Shown: piece by piece, positions 41,350 through 53,026 of the stretch
How the letters are laid out: every line of letters starts with the position of its first letter
How positions within the stretch are numbered: the stretch's first letter is position 1
Assembly: GCF_037975245.1 (NCBI RefSeq)
Contig: NC_092578.1
Location: forward strand, 13,496,321 to 13,560,320
Direction of reading: 5' to 3'
From: Apostichopus japonicus
Taxonomy: Eukaryota; Echinodermata; Holothuroidea; Aspidochirotida; Stichopodidae
Length of the DNA: 64,000 nt
The notes under the pieces: model-generated
What the model saw: only the letters and a program-made list of their open reading frames with translations
Told to the model about the DNA's origin: nothing
The model's database searches: none
Translations under genes and position numbers: made by a program

Positions 41350-41728
41350 CAGTGGCGGAGCTAGGGGTATTGGTCAGGAGTGGCGAGAATGGTCTGAAGG
41401 GGCGCTTTCGACACTATCTAAGCGGAGCGCCACCACTGGTTGGCGCGTAGCGTAGAGAAAATTTTTGAGTAAAGATACGATCCCTAGATCGCCGGAAATG
41501 ACCCTTTCCGGGCCTGGCTAATTTGCAGATAAACGAAGAATAAGGTGTCATCGCCAAATTACAGCAACAAAATGTGACAAATGTCAATAAGTAGATGAGA
41601 GCGCAATAAAAAAGTCAATAATCTAGAATAAGTAAAAAGTGGTAAAGAGCTGAAAAAGGCGCCAGCAGTCCATTTGAGTCCGTCAGGGGGGCATCCGCCC
41701 CCCTGACCATATGGACGCTCCGCCACTG
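41350..41728. mobile_element. hAT-like MITE in E2, perfect 12-bp TIR and 8-bp TSD
   Basis: Termini CAGTGGCGGAGC and GCTCCGCCACTG are perfect inverted repeats. CGCGGCGG is duplicated at 41342-41349 and 41729-41736. The matching place in E1 (near 37770) has no insertion. The 379-bp element contains one shared core module (41414-41500) and a short GGGGGGCATCCGCCCCCC palindrome near its right end. No protein-coding capacity. Confidence 0.95.
41414..41500 (+). repeat. Shared core module, copy e (in the 379-bp MITE)
   Basis: Begins CTATCTAAGCGGAGCGCCAC and ends CGCCGGAAATG. It shows that the module also occurs in an element whose terminal repeats differ from those of E. Confidence 0.85.
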
Positions 41729-42135
41729 CGCGGCGGGGTTGCAGGCCCCAATTCGCCATTACTAATGTAGAAGAGAGTTTTGACATAATTGGACCTCCAT
41801 GCTTTTTATACATCTACATGAGACATGTCGTTGTTTACATTAGCATCCCGCGGTATTCTGCGCAATTTGAACGGACCGTACGGTACATGATGGCATGAGG
41901 TGTAATAACCGATGCTTGCTTATATGATATTGACATGAAGACGTTGAACGCGCGCTTCTTGCGCGAAAATTTTTGGTTATTTTTTCAGGCAAGTCGGACA
42001 GTTTTGAGGCTTTTCATCCTGGAACGCCATTTTCATGCTCACTGATATGATGTGATATCTGCTGTTTGCGTTACAAATTCGAACAGGCGCGTAGCGAGGA
42101 ATTTGCCAAGGGAGGAGCGAAGCCTGTAGGCAAAT

Positions 42136-42218
42136 TATCTAAGCGTAGCGCCACCATAGGTTGGCGCGAAGCGTACAAGCAAATTTTGGCCGAAAATGTC
42201 TCCCAGATCGCTGGAAAA
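42136..42218 (+). repeat. Shared core module, copy f (in E2)
   Basis: TATCTAAGCGTAGCGCCACC, the GCGCCA/TGGCGC dyad, and CAGATCGCTGGAAA. Confidence 0.8.
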
Positions 42219-42784
42219 ACACTTCCCAGGCCTTGTAAGTTGCCTCTAAGCACTTTCTATTTTGAAATTACTTACCGATATCATTTAAAAAAATGCTGAA
42301 TGGGGGGGGGGGGGCGGGCGGTCGCCCCCATCCCAAAAGAGTCATGTTCCCCGACGACACGGTCGAGTTCGAGACCAGCCACAGTTGGTTTCATAGCACA
42401 ATTCTACACACGCGTTATGATAGACCATATATAGTATATATATAGATAATTAGTGAGAGAGGAAAATGGAAACGTCAAAAAAATGGAGTTGTCGGTGTAA
42501 GGGGTAGGGTGAGTCACACTTTTACGAAATCATTGATCCGTCACTGGCTACCCTTCAGCGCTGTAATGATGTCACTGTTCTTCTTTCTCTTCCCGGTGTC
42601 TTCGCGTTTTGCTTTTACTCCCTCTTTTTCTCTCTTTCTTCTTTTTCTTTTCCCTTCCTTCCTCTCCTCCTCCTCTTTTTTCCCCTCTTTTTTCCTTTTT
42701 TCTTCTCTTTTTTTCTCTTCTCTTTTTCTTACCCGGGGGGCGCGCGCCCCCAACGCCCCCCCCCCTGGATACGCACCTGATAAA

Positions 42785-43258
42785 CTTATTAATCAAACAT
42801 GCCGACGTTCAAACGTCAAATGTTCCTCTACGACTGTAACATAAAATTAATGATGTACAAATAACTAGGTGACAGTCATTGTAGGCCTATATAGGAAACT
42901 ACACAATGGTGCTACCACGGAAGAACTCCCACGGTGATCTCAAAACTTATTGGGAACTGTTGCCTAGCAACAATCAGAGAAGATTCTCAAGTGTATCTGC
43001 ACTCTAGGCGGTGTTACGACATATTAGTGTCGTTCTCATTGCGGCATAGGACTAAAAACAAAGATGAACAAGTAATTTAACTGGCAGACTACAACCCATT
43101 AACCCATTGTTGACATTATATATTGGCGGTATCCAATCAGTGATGACATTTTGTGTATGGCCCATAATGGCCGGACTTGTTTATTGCATAAAGAAAGGCA
43201 GCCGTGATATAAGGAGAACAAAAACCAACAAAATGAACACACACAAGCATCTGGGTTG
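42785..43258. other. Spacer between E2 and H1
   Basis: No gene or element recognised. Confidence 0.5.
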
Positions 43259-43452
43259 CAAACGAGCATGGGCGGCGATCATGGGGGACGGGGGGGGGAC
43301 ATGTCCCCTCCAATATTTTAGGTGGGGGGATATAGCATCTAATATCCCCCCAATATTTGGTGGCATATTTTTTTTGTAGCATATTTTTTATGATATCGCT
43401 AGTAATTTCAAAATAGAAAATGCATAGATGCAACTTACAAGGCCTGGGAAGT

Positions 43453-43540
43453 GCCATTTCCAGCGATCTGGGAGGCATTTTCGGCCAAAATTTTCTTTTG
43501 CCCTTTGCGCCAACCTATAGTGGCGCTACGCTTAGATAGT
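43453..43540 (-). repeat. Shared core module, copy g (in H1)
   Basis: Reverse orientation: CATTTCCAGCGATCTGGGAG to TGGCGCTACGCTTAGATAG. Confidence 0.85.
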
Positions 43541-43610
43541 TTGCCTACAAGCTTCGCCCCTCCCTGGCAAATCCCTCGCATGGCGCCTAACCCCCAATAT
43601 AACCGCCAAA

Positions 43611-43661
<51 letters not shown>

Positions 43662-43675
43662 TATATATATATTTT
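43611..43675. repeat. (AT)n microsatellite within H1
   Basis: Alternating AT with AAT interruptions. Confidence 0.9.
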
Positions 43676-44531
43676 AGGTGGGGGATATACGGTATATCTA
43701 ATAGTAACTAGTGTCCCCCCCCCCAATATTTGGTGGCATGATTTTTTTGTGTGGCTATAAATAGAAAATAATGCGTCAGATTATTTATCCAAATCATATT
43801 TTGCGGTGGCTAAAACTTCATCCAACACATGCTGCATGAGTTAAATGACTCTTCGTGGTCGTTGCTGTGACCTGTGACCGTATAGCATGTTGTCACTCAT
43901 GATTATTATCATAATGTCTGTACATCTCTTGTGTATGAGTGTAAGTACGTACAATCATATATATGATCCACATCGATATGGGTTCACTGGGTTTCCATTT
44001 GGCCTGTTCCCTACAAGATTTCTAACCGCAGGCGCGTAGCCAAGGGGGGGGGGGGGCGTTATAATTTTATAGTAGCCGTTATAAGAGGTTTTATATATGT
44101 ACACCAATAAATTAACTGTGTCTGAATTTTTGAAAATTCCTTGACCAACATTCTACATCATACGTCCCTCTACTCGTGCAATTTTGACCGGTTTGTAAGG
44201 GGTTGAAGGTGGTTTTTCAATATTGGTTGTCCATAGATGAAATTGTGTGCAACATTATGGGTATGTTTTGAAGTGAATTTATTATTCAAATTCTGAACAA
44301 ATAATGGGCTTAAAACCTTGAAAAGTGGGGCTGACGGGTATTGTGGGGCGTTACGTAGAATAACCTACAAAAGCAATGATGGGCCACAGGAGATGCGATG
44401 AGGTCGAACATGAAGTGTGACTGGTGACAATCTTGAAAAAGGTTATGAATAAAAAAAAAAACTATTGGGAAAAACTTGGTTCTCAAGCAAAAGTGTACAT
44501 CTGGTTGGTCATTTTCAAGCCCGAGAAGTGC

Positions 44532-44618
44532 CATTTCCGGTGATCTGGGGGTCTATCAAAACCAGAAATTTTCTTGTACGCTGTGCGCCAACCAATGGTG
44601 GCGCTCCGCTTTGATAGT
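44532..44618 (-). repeat. Shared core module, copy h (in H1)
   Basis: Reverse orientation: CATTTCCGGTGATCTGGGGG to GGCGCTCCGCTTTGATAG. Confidence 0.85.
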
Positions 44619-44763
44619 AATTTGCCTGCACCCAAGCAAATGTCCCCCCCCCCCAATATTTGAAACAAATCGCCGCCCCTGCAAACGAGTCAATCTAACA
44701 TTGAAATTTGTAGGAATATTAACCAGTCAATGCACTCATTTAAATGTGATAGATAGGCGTAGA

Positions 44764-45504
44764 CAGTGGCGGCGTTTTGTTTCAAATATTGGGGGGGGGG
44801 GACATTTGCTTGGGTGCAGGCGCGTAGCAACTTTCATCAAAAAAATTGTTCGCGCGCTTCGTGATATATTGTATATATACATACATATACATATAGGCCT
44901 ACATATACGAAGAGCAAAATAAAAATTGGTCGAAAATGCCTCCCAGATCGCTGGAAATGGCACTTCCCAGGCCTTGTAAGTTGCATCTAAGCATTTTCTA
45001 TTTTGAAATTACTAGCGATATCATAAAAAATACAAAATATAGGCTCAAGGGGGTGGGGTCTCCCCCTTCGCCCCTCCCCCTCTTGGCTACGCGCCTGCGG
45101 TTAGAAATCTTGTAGGGAACAGGCCAAATGGAAACCCAGTTAACCCATATCGATGTGGATCATATATATATATATATATATATATATGATTGTACCTACT
45201 TACACTCATACACAAGAGATGTACAGACATTATGATAATAATCATGAGTGACAACTTGCTATACGGTCACAGGTCACAGAAACGACCACGAATTGTCATT
45301 TACCTCATGCAGCATGTGTTGGATGAAGTTTTAGCATGCACCGCCAAATACGATTTGGATAAATAATCTGACGCATTATTTTCTATTTATAGCCACACAC
45401 AAAAACTATGCCACCAAATATTGAGGGGATATTAGATACTATATCCCCACCTAAAATATTGGGGGGGCATGCCCCCGCCCCACCCCCCATGATCGCCACC
45501 CATG
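44764..45504. mobile_element. Element H2, hAT-like, perfect 8-bp TSD
   Basis: Left end CAGTGGCGGCG; right end GATCGCCACCCATG. GGCGTAGA is duplicated at 44756-44763 and 45505-45512. It is a shorter relative of H1 in the opposite orientation: both share the end blocks, but the segment between CACCCAAG and TCTAACCG differs. It contains a partial core (about 44926-44960) and an (AT)n tract (45165-45187). Confidence 0.92.
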
Positions 45505-45529
45505 GGCGTAGAGTCTTATTGAGATTGTG

Positions 45530-45755
45530 ATATAGAAGTGTTAGCTCATTGGTTAACGCCGGTGCCTTCCTATCGTAAGGTCCCCGGTTCGAGTCACTCC
45601 AAGATTAATGTATGTCGTCCAGTTACAGAGTTCTTGACAATTCATAATCATGGACGTTAAATATGAATGTAAGAAACTGACTTCGGTCAGCGTGCGGCTA
45701 TGATAAGCCAATGAGGCTTCTTCGCGAGTTCCTGCTTGCAGGAGGATCTAATATA
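45530..45755 (+). mobile_element. tRNA-derived SINE
   Basis: The head GTTAGCTCATTGGTTAACGCC (A-box-like) and CCCGGTTCGAGTC (B box) resemble a tRNA, with a broken anticodon stem. A ~150-bp body follows with CTTCGGTCAG and CTGCTTGCAGGAGG. The head begins shortly after the right TSD of H2. Confidence 0.7.
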
Positions 45756-48083
45756 CATACACACAGGCTTACCCAGATGAACAATACAACCCCGGTCAAA
45801 CGGTTTGACGAATGATCGTACTCTAGATCTGACACTTCAGTCGTTTCATGTTAAAGTACGAGGTAGTTACACAAAGGTTACCGGGCTAAGTATATCACTT
45901 CAAAATCATGTAGTTTATACTGTGTCATTGTTTGAGGAGGCTATAGACTGAGGCTGCAGTGTAAGCTTCAGCCATTATCACCTCCCCCCCCCCCCCTCCA
46001 AAATACACTTTCCCATTCTGCGGATCACATGTGTGATGTACAGCAGTTTGCATCCTAGGAAAAGCTTGGAGCTATGTAACATATATATTGAGGGGTGGGG
46101 GGGGGGGGGGAGTTGTTAACGCCTCATTGTACAATTAATTATAAACACGAACTAACCAATCCCTAACTCTTCACTCTTTTTTCTTTTGGTTGAAAATGTT
46201 AAAACCATATTGAATAATTCAAGAGAAAAAAAAAACGTATAACAAAGGATTATCAATCCGGTGTGTAGTTGTTATCTTATTTTTCCCCATGACTTTCTCA
46301 TTATTTATTTATTTATCTATTCATTCAGCTATAAGAATATTTTCTTTTCTCCCTTTCTTCAGTTTAAATTCTTTCCGGATGTTGACCTTTAAATGAATAA
46401 CGCATCATCCCTCAAATCTATTATTATTATTATTATCTTAGTTTCTCAAAGGGATTCGTCTCAGACAGTTACCGAGCATAAATGTTACATTGAACTGTAT
46501 AACCCTTCGACGAAACAAGGCGAATAATTGACAGTAATTAAAACAGCACGTGTCGCGCACTTACTCAATCAGTTAGCTTTATCGACAGATCTGGGAAATA
46601 GGAGGGAAATCCCCTCGTCTTTCCAATGCCTATTAGTGCTTTAGGTCTACAAACAACTATTATTTACCCTCAGGTCTATTCAAGGGCTTAAATAATCAAA
46701 TCAAGCTGTTTTTCCTTCAACTCCGCAAGTATAGTATACCCTGGAAACAAAACATGTCTCGACCAAAGAATAATCTTTGGGGGGTGGTTACAAAAACCTC
46801 ACATCACATAACTAGGAATTTTCCTATAGAGTAGCAAGAATAAGCCGAAAGTGGAAACATGTGTTGCATAATCATTTCCCCGTCAAATTAATTTACATAA
46901 TGAAAAAAAAAAGATCCCACAAAATATACAGCTTATTTATATTAAAAAGGTAAATGTATGTAATGTTTGGTTCACTAGAGAAAGTCTTCATGCCAATGAG
47001 CCGAGCCGAATTTATGATTTCTTTGGAGTTATCGAAACTGTAAAGCCAATGAAAATCTCTATAGTGCAAATTCAAGTCAAATGTATCTTGTAGAAATATT
47101 AAATTAATCAAACGAGAATAAAGCTGCTTTTGGGATAAACAGTATAAAAGGTTTACTTTTTGTTTCATGTGGACATTTCCAATGTCTCGTATAGCTGCCA
47201 ATTCACAGTTCCTGTAACCTTTTAAAGTTAGTCATTTGAACTAAATTTGGCTCCATTTTACCAATTAGGAAATCATAGTTAGACTGGGAAAAGTGCAAAA
47301 TATCACACTTAAATGACTTTGACTCGGTTCGCACACACTTTTATCTTTGCTTGACTTGTTTTTCATGGTTAATATTTCCTCTAACTGCCATGGAAGGTTA
47401 TTTATGACCAGACCCGCGTCAACAGACTTCCAGTGTTCAAACCATGATAATAACAATAACAACTAAAAACATGAATAAATGGATATTCCTGTGACAGACA
47501 ATGTTAACCTTTCATCTTTCATGGAAAAGAAAAAAAATCCCCATCACATTACCTCCACATGTTTCCTGTTATGTTCTTGTCGATTAATCCTTGAACTTAA
47601 TACATTTGAAATGTGTGCTTAGCCGTCAAACGTTTTCCGTTTCAACGAAATACAACTTTTCTGATGTAGAAATATTATATTTCCAGTGTGAATTAGTGAA
47701 ATAACATATTAAAAATAAATTACAATAACATTTCCAGCTGAATTGCCATGATGACGTCATTCACTCTACTGTTGCCAGATGCATTCACAAAATACAAACC
47801 AAATTTAAAAAGAAGAAAACAAAAGAAGAAGATATCTTCACCATACAAATTGCAACAAAAGAGTGGTTTTGACCTCGAGATGCAGAAAAATTACCAGCAT
47901 TTTAATTAAACAATCAACTTCAGTACCCGTTGTATCTTTTAAAAGTACACATCTACTTTTCCAGTACAAAACAGCCATAGGTTTTCGAAAAGCCCAGAAG
48001 AAGAAATACATAGAGGCGCTGAACATAGAAGATCCCTTGACGGCTCTGTATTGAACCAGGTAACAACGCCCCTGGCTTGAACC
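45756..48083. other. Intergenic region, nothing recognised
   Basis: AT-rich with poly-C (45985-45997) and poly-G (46098-46111) runs. No gene is supported; open frames are short and isolated. Confidence 0.55.
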
Positions 48084-48567
48084 TTAAGGTAGCATACGCC
48101 CATTAAAAGCCCCATTGACTTACACACTAAATCACAAACGTAATGTGGTCTCTAAGTCTAGATTGAAGTTCTCACTAGCTATAAACGCTACCCATCACGT
48201 GATAGCTGACAAGTTGGCCTTTCATCGCACCATCAATTGTTCGTATATCATGGCAATCAAAATTGTTTGCTACGAGGGCCGGAACTTTTCGTCACTTGTA
48301 AATAAACCTCTTGACTCAGTCGTAAACAATTTTCGTACGCTGCTCCTGGGAGGTCTAAACTGGTCTAAAATTGCCTCAAATGACCCACTTTTTGCACCAC
48401 ATGTGCTTCCATCCATGCTCTTTAACATGAAAGCCACAAAAAAAGAACAGACCCTAAATTGATAACATAGCAAAAAAGTTGTTCTCCTGCTCCTAATTGG
48501 CACTTTTCCTGAAGGAGAACACTTGGGGTGGATTGATATAGACGCTAATAGGAGTATGCCACCTTAA
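48084..48567. mobile_element. TTAA-flanked inverted-repeat element (MITE)
   Basis: TTAA at 48084-48087 and 48564-48567 bound the inverted repeats GGTAGCATACGCCCATTA (left) and TAATAGGAGTATGCCACC (right), which pair with a few mismatches. A TTAA target is the hallmark of piggyBac-like and some other transposons. An internal 115-codon frame (48115-48462) shows no recognisable transposase motif and is probably chance. Confidence 0.8.
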
Positions 48568-50918
48568 TAATTCTCATGATGGCAGCATATATTCAAACCA
48601 CGCATGCACTACCTCTAATGGGATAATCTTAAGGGATTAATAAAATAGTAAGATGCAAGTAAGATTGGTGTCAGTTTCCTGTCATACCAGGGAGCTGTTA
48701 CTGCAGACTAGGTTCATTATCCATTTCTGGAACAACAAGGGCAGAGTCAAGAACAATCAATGACCCAAATATCTCGTCTGTTGAAAATTGCTCCAAAAGA
48801 AAAAAAGAGAAAAAAAAATCAAAAGTAACGTATGATTTAGGTTCAACGTTATTCCCTAAAATTTTATGAGGGTTGACGTATAAAGAAAAAATTGTTTCAG
48901 TAATTGAAAATTCTTTGAGAATCGCTTTATAAAATGCTTCAGGAAGTTTTGTACACGAGGGACTATTATTTGTCCTTCTATAGTCTCATAAGAGGGGCAC
49001 TGAAGACAGATATCAACCATTGTCAAAAAGCACCCATTTCACCATTCCTACTGGTTTCAATTTCTATATCGGTACAAAACATACCGGTATAAATTTCAAT
49101 GAAAATATCTCGAAAATTCATGGGAAGTTTTATTAACTTCCTCTTTTAATAGTTAACAATTGAAATTTTCAACATACTATTGATTAACCTTAAATATTAG
49201 GGGTGGCGCTCTTCGTGAATGGTGCCAAGTTTGGGTAAACAAAAACCGAGTAAACACTTATGGTAACAATTGCAAAGAGTGCCATCTCTTATGTCATTCA
49301 GGAACAAAATTAATTTTGATATATCGAGCCAGTTAAAGTCCAGAATATATTTCTGCACCACATTTAATTTGTGAGAAATGACCCTTTTAACATGCAGCTG
49401 AGTTTGATCAGTTAATGTGACTGGACTATGTAGTCTAACACACAGACCATTATGCCAGTTCCTCAGCTACAACACAAAACTCGATAGGAAAACATATTAC
49501 TTTTATGACCTCAAATGATATGTTTATATTTATGAAATGAATGACCGACCCCCCCTCAACCCCTTTTTTTTTAATTTATTTTAATTGGTACGTTAAAATC
49601 CCGCAGGCTTGAAAGATGAATGTAATTATCCAGTTACTCTAAGATTGCATGGATTACATTTCAGCTTATCTCATTTATTATACAAAGTAACATAAACTGA
49701 ACAGAGTAACCGTTTTACTTATTTCCTTTCTTTCACCAAAGATGGAGTTACTTTGCTACCCGAGACTTTCGACTCGACCTGTGACGGAGTCGGATATTCG
49801 TCGTGTACTCCATAAGTCCATATCGCGGGTGATCCATGGTCACCTCCCAAGCCTTAATGATCTCTATAAAACTTCAATGAAGTAAATAAGATTACTTTAT
49901 TGCGTGGGCTACTTGAATTTATTCTTTGGTCTACACAGCGGTTGTATCCTTATCTACTGGGTAGGCAACACTGGATTTCCCATTTACAGTGATTTCAACA
50001 TCGTTTCGCATACCCACTGATGATGTTTTTTTATAGCAAGAGAAGGAGGGGGAGGAGTTCGGGGGGGGGGGAGGAGAATGTGGCGCTTATCATCAAACAA
50101 TTTTTCCCCCGGTTAATTCAAGATACTTCACCTTAGTTGCCAGTTAGTCATCTTCAGTTGTCACGAAAATTTTAATAATAACTTGAAATATATAATACGC
50201 GTGTGTAATTCTCATAATTCTACTTGAGATATGCCCCAATGTCTTCATGTGCAAATGAAATCTACATTTGTGGGCAAAATAATTTACTCGATTGGTAAAA
50301 GAGGGAAATAACTTACTGGGTGGGCAAACTAATTTTCTGTGTGGGCAGTAGCCCACTCAACTAAAAAGTGGGCAAAATAATTTACTGGGTGGGCAAGTTG
50401 CCCATCCACGTAGTGTGATAATTACTTCTCTGAAGATACCTGCACAATTAGAAGTCATTATTTTAGTGTTAACCAAAACAAAATAAAGACAAACAGGAAA
50501 AAAAGAGGGAAAAAAGAATGAAAAGGGAATAGCTATTTGTCGTCACTGAGTATATTGAATTTTTGTTCGTTCAGTTTAAGCATATCAGTAGGGGGCAGTA
50601 CAGAAAACTATTCTCGATCAGTGAAAAGTTCAAATTCATCTGACAAAACTTCGACCTCTCATAGGAACAAGTCTACACGAATGGTGAGGCGAATGACCGA
50701 ATATATACAGGTATCCAAAAAGTGTGAAACCGTGTACCTGCTTAAAACCTTTTTATTGCATAGCGTTTCGACGTATGCCATACTCATCAGAACGCAACCA
50801 CGTGAAAATTGATAGGCTTACATATTTCTTCTTTAAAGTGAACGAGCGCCATCCATTAGATAACTTTTGTATCTTGTGTTGTAAACTACACTAACTATAT
50901 CATACGCAGATTCTACAA
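48568..50918. other. Intergenic region with a dispersed repeat copy
   Basis: No gene supported. A copy of the GACTATRTAGTC repeat lies at about 49411-49530, a poly-G run near 50061-50070, and a local repetition of TAATTTACT.GGTGGGCAA around 50275-50400. Confidence 0.5.
49411..49530. repeat. Dispersed GACTATRTAGTC repeat, copy 2
   Basis: GTGACTGGACTATGTAGTCT followed by TTTTATGACCTCAAATGATA. Relates to 34361-34460 and 54385-54500. Confidence 0.5.
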
Positions 50919-51315
50919 CCACAATTATAGATGCATCCTTAAGGACCCACCCACTCAATTTCTGTTTGAATGGGTGATTGGACTCAATAAATAAAAATTT
51001 AAAACAACAACAATTTCAATCATGAAAAGGAAATAGCGCAAAATTGCTCTATGAAGGTCACCAGCTTTAAACCAAAAATATGCTAAAAAGACAAATACTG
51101 GAATGGTATTCTTAACTTTTAATAAGTAAAAATTGATCTAAAACCACAATTATAGATGCATCCTTAAGGGCCCAATTTCTGTTTGATTGGGTGACTCGGC
51201 TCAATAAATGAAAATAAAAAAGACGTCAACTACAACAATTTCCATCATAAAAAGGAAACAGCGCGACATTGCTCTATAAAGGTAACCAGCATTGCCCCCA
51301 AAATATGTGAGAAGG
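50919..51315. repeat. Tandem duplication, ~222-bp unit
   Basis: Copy 1 starts near 50919 and copy 2 near 51141, both with ACCACAATTATAGATGCATC and then CCTTAAGG. Later shared blocks are ACAACAATTTC, AAAAGGAAA.AGCGC and ATTGCTCTAT.AAGGT. Moderately diverged. Confidence 0.8.
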
Positions 51316-51793
51316 TCAAGTAATGGTATGTTATACTTAAATTTTAATAACCATTTCACTGTGGCTAACTGTAAAAGGAGTTACCCACACTGAAAAAATG
51401 ATTTGATAGTGTATTTTAATTCTCCTCAATGGCTGGGAACATCATTGATTGTTTTAATTTTATTGTTTTGTTGGTAGGCTACTTGTGCATTTGTCAGAAA
51501 TGATTTGCTTGTAATGAACCATTCAAACGTGATTACTTTCAGATCTTCACTCGAATGCATCTAATAAATAGTATTTTGGGATTCAAATGATTTTAATTCA
51601 TTTAAGCAACTTGGTAAATCATGCAGGTATACTGACTTATGACTTTTTAGTCCACCTTTATATAACTTTCTGGTTGCTTTTAACCAGCCAACGTCATTAT
51701 TAGTTTGATACTTCCTAGTACATGGTATACGGCAGTTGAAGGTTCTCAATAAGTGAAATGCGGCTCAAATTCCGACCCACGAACGATTTCAAT

Positions 51794-51798
<5 letters not shown>

Positions 51799-51847
<49 letters not shown>
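51799..51847. repeat. (AT)n microsatellite
   Basis: Pure AT dinucleotide tract. Confidence 0.97.
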
Positions 51848-51850
<3 letters not shown>

Positions 51851-52118
51851 ATTTCTATCAATTCTCAATGTACATAATACAGATAAAATTGACTACAAAA
51901 AGCATGACAGGTCTCAACGACCGCAGCTAGCAGAAAGCCACACTAAGGATAATAAAAGGATAAAGGGATTAAAACGACAGACAATACCAAGCAAACAAGA
52001 ACTTAAGAGAACGACAAGTACAAATCTAAATGCGATCAAATAGTAAAAAGAAAAAAAAACTGCTGAAAAAAAATATATATACTCTATATATCTACAATAT
52101 CTACAATATCTACAATAT

Positions 52119-52121
<3 letters not shown>

Positions 52122-52169
<48 letters not shown>
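52122..52169. repeat. (AT)n microsatellite before the SINE fragment
   Basis: Pure AT dinucleotide tract directly upstream of the B-box fragment. Confidence 0.95.
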
Positions 52170-52172
<3 letters not shown>

Positions 52173-52176
52173 CGGG

Positions 52177-52421
<245 letters not shown>

Positions 52422-52996
52422 ATTGCAGTTTTGCATATTGATAGATCCAAATACTCCATCATTACATTTTGAGTTATTAAGTGTAAGTATATACTCTTCC
52501 TCTTTATTGATTACCTGCGTGCAAGTGAGTATAATGATATCGACTTATAATAATTTTACCTTCATAGAGACGAAATACTTCATATATAATCCACAGTAGA
52601 CTTTTATGAGGTGACTAAATACCCAAGGTTCCATTTATTTTGATAATGATCCTACCTGTCCAATGGTGTGGAGTGATATAGCAGAATACAGAAATGTTGA
52701 GGTCATAACTTATAATATATGAGTGATGTCATTTTTGAATCACGATTTTTTCCGGGGAAGTACAAATGATTTCCTTGTCTTACAATATCATGTGATGGAA
52801 AACTCAGAACAATTAGTGTATTGTTTAGTTGTTTCCTCTGCTAATTATCTTGATGACTACATGTTCCATCAAGTGCAGGTGAAGATATTTCCCACGCATA
52901 TTATCAACATTGGTCGGATTTGCGTGATCCCAACTGACAACCGTTGCCATGTATATAGATACGAAGGCCTACAGAAATATCGAGAGTTGCTTTAAC

Positions 52997-53026
52997 CATG
53001 GAGCTATATAAACAGATAGCTCCATG
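52997..53026. repeat. CATGGAGCTAT hairpin
   Basis: Perfect 11-bp arms CATGGAGCTAT / ATAGCTCCATG around an 8-nt loop. Same core as the hairpins at 36331-36384. Confidence 0.75.

Larger units (their letters stand above)
40650..42779. mobile_element. Element E2, second copy of the E family
   Basis: The left end CAGGCGTGTATCCGGG and right end CCTGGATACGCACCTG mirror E1, and the interior is collinear with E1. It carries a 379-bp insertion at 41350-41728 that E1 lacks, and lacks the insertion E1 has at 37107. Its right flank ATAAA (42780-42784) equals the left flank of E1 (36614-36618). Confidence 0.8.
43267..44681. mobile_element. Element H1, hAT-like, perfect 8-bp TSD
   Basis: Left end CATGGGCGGCGATC; right end ATCGCCGCCCCTG, its near-perfect inverse. 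CAAACGAG is duplicated at 43259-43266 and 44682-44689. The interior holds an (AT)n tract (43611-43675), an inverted core module (43453-43540), a long block shared in inverse with H2, and a nested E-like segment (about 44031-44630) with another inverted core (44532-44618). 1415 bp, no transposase. Confidence 0.92.

Noticed and set aside
43267-45504. Single giant foldback transposon
   Set aside because: The 8-bp duplications show two separate insertions, each with its own pair of ends.
45530-45610. Functional tRNA gene
   Set aside because: The B box is good but the anticodon and acceptor stems do not pair, and a SINE body follows.
48115-48462. 115-codon frame within the TTAA element, considered as a transposase
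   Set aside because: No catalytic motif, far below the size of a piggyBac-like transposase, and it lies between MITE ends.
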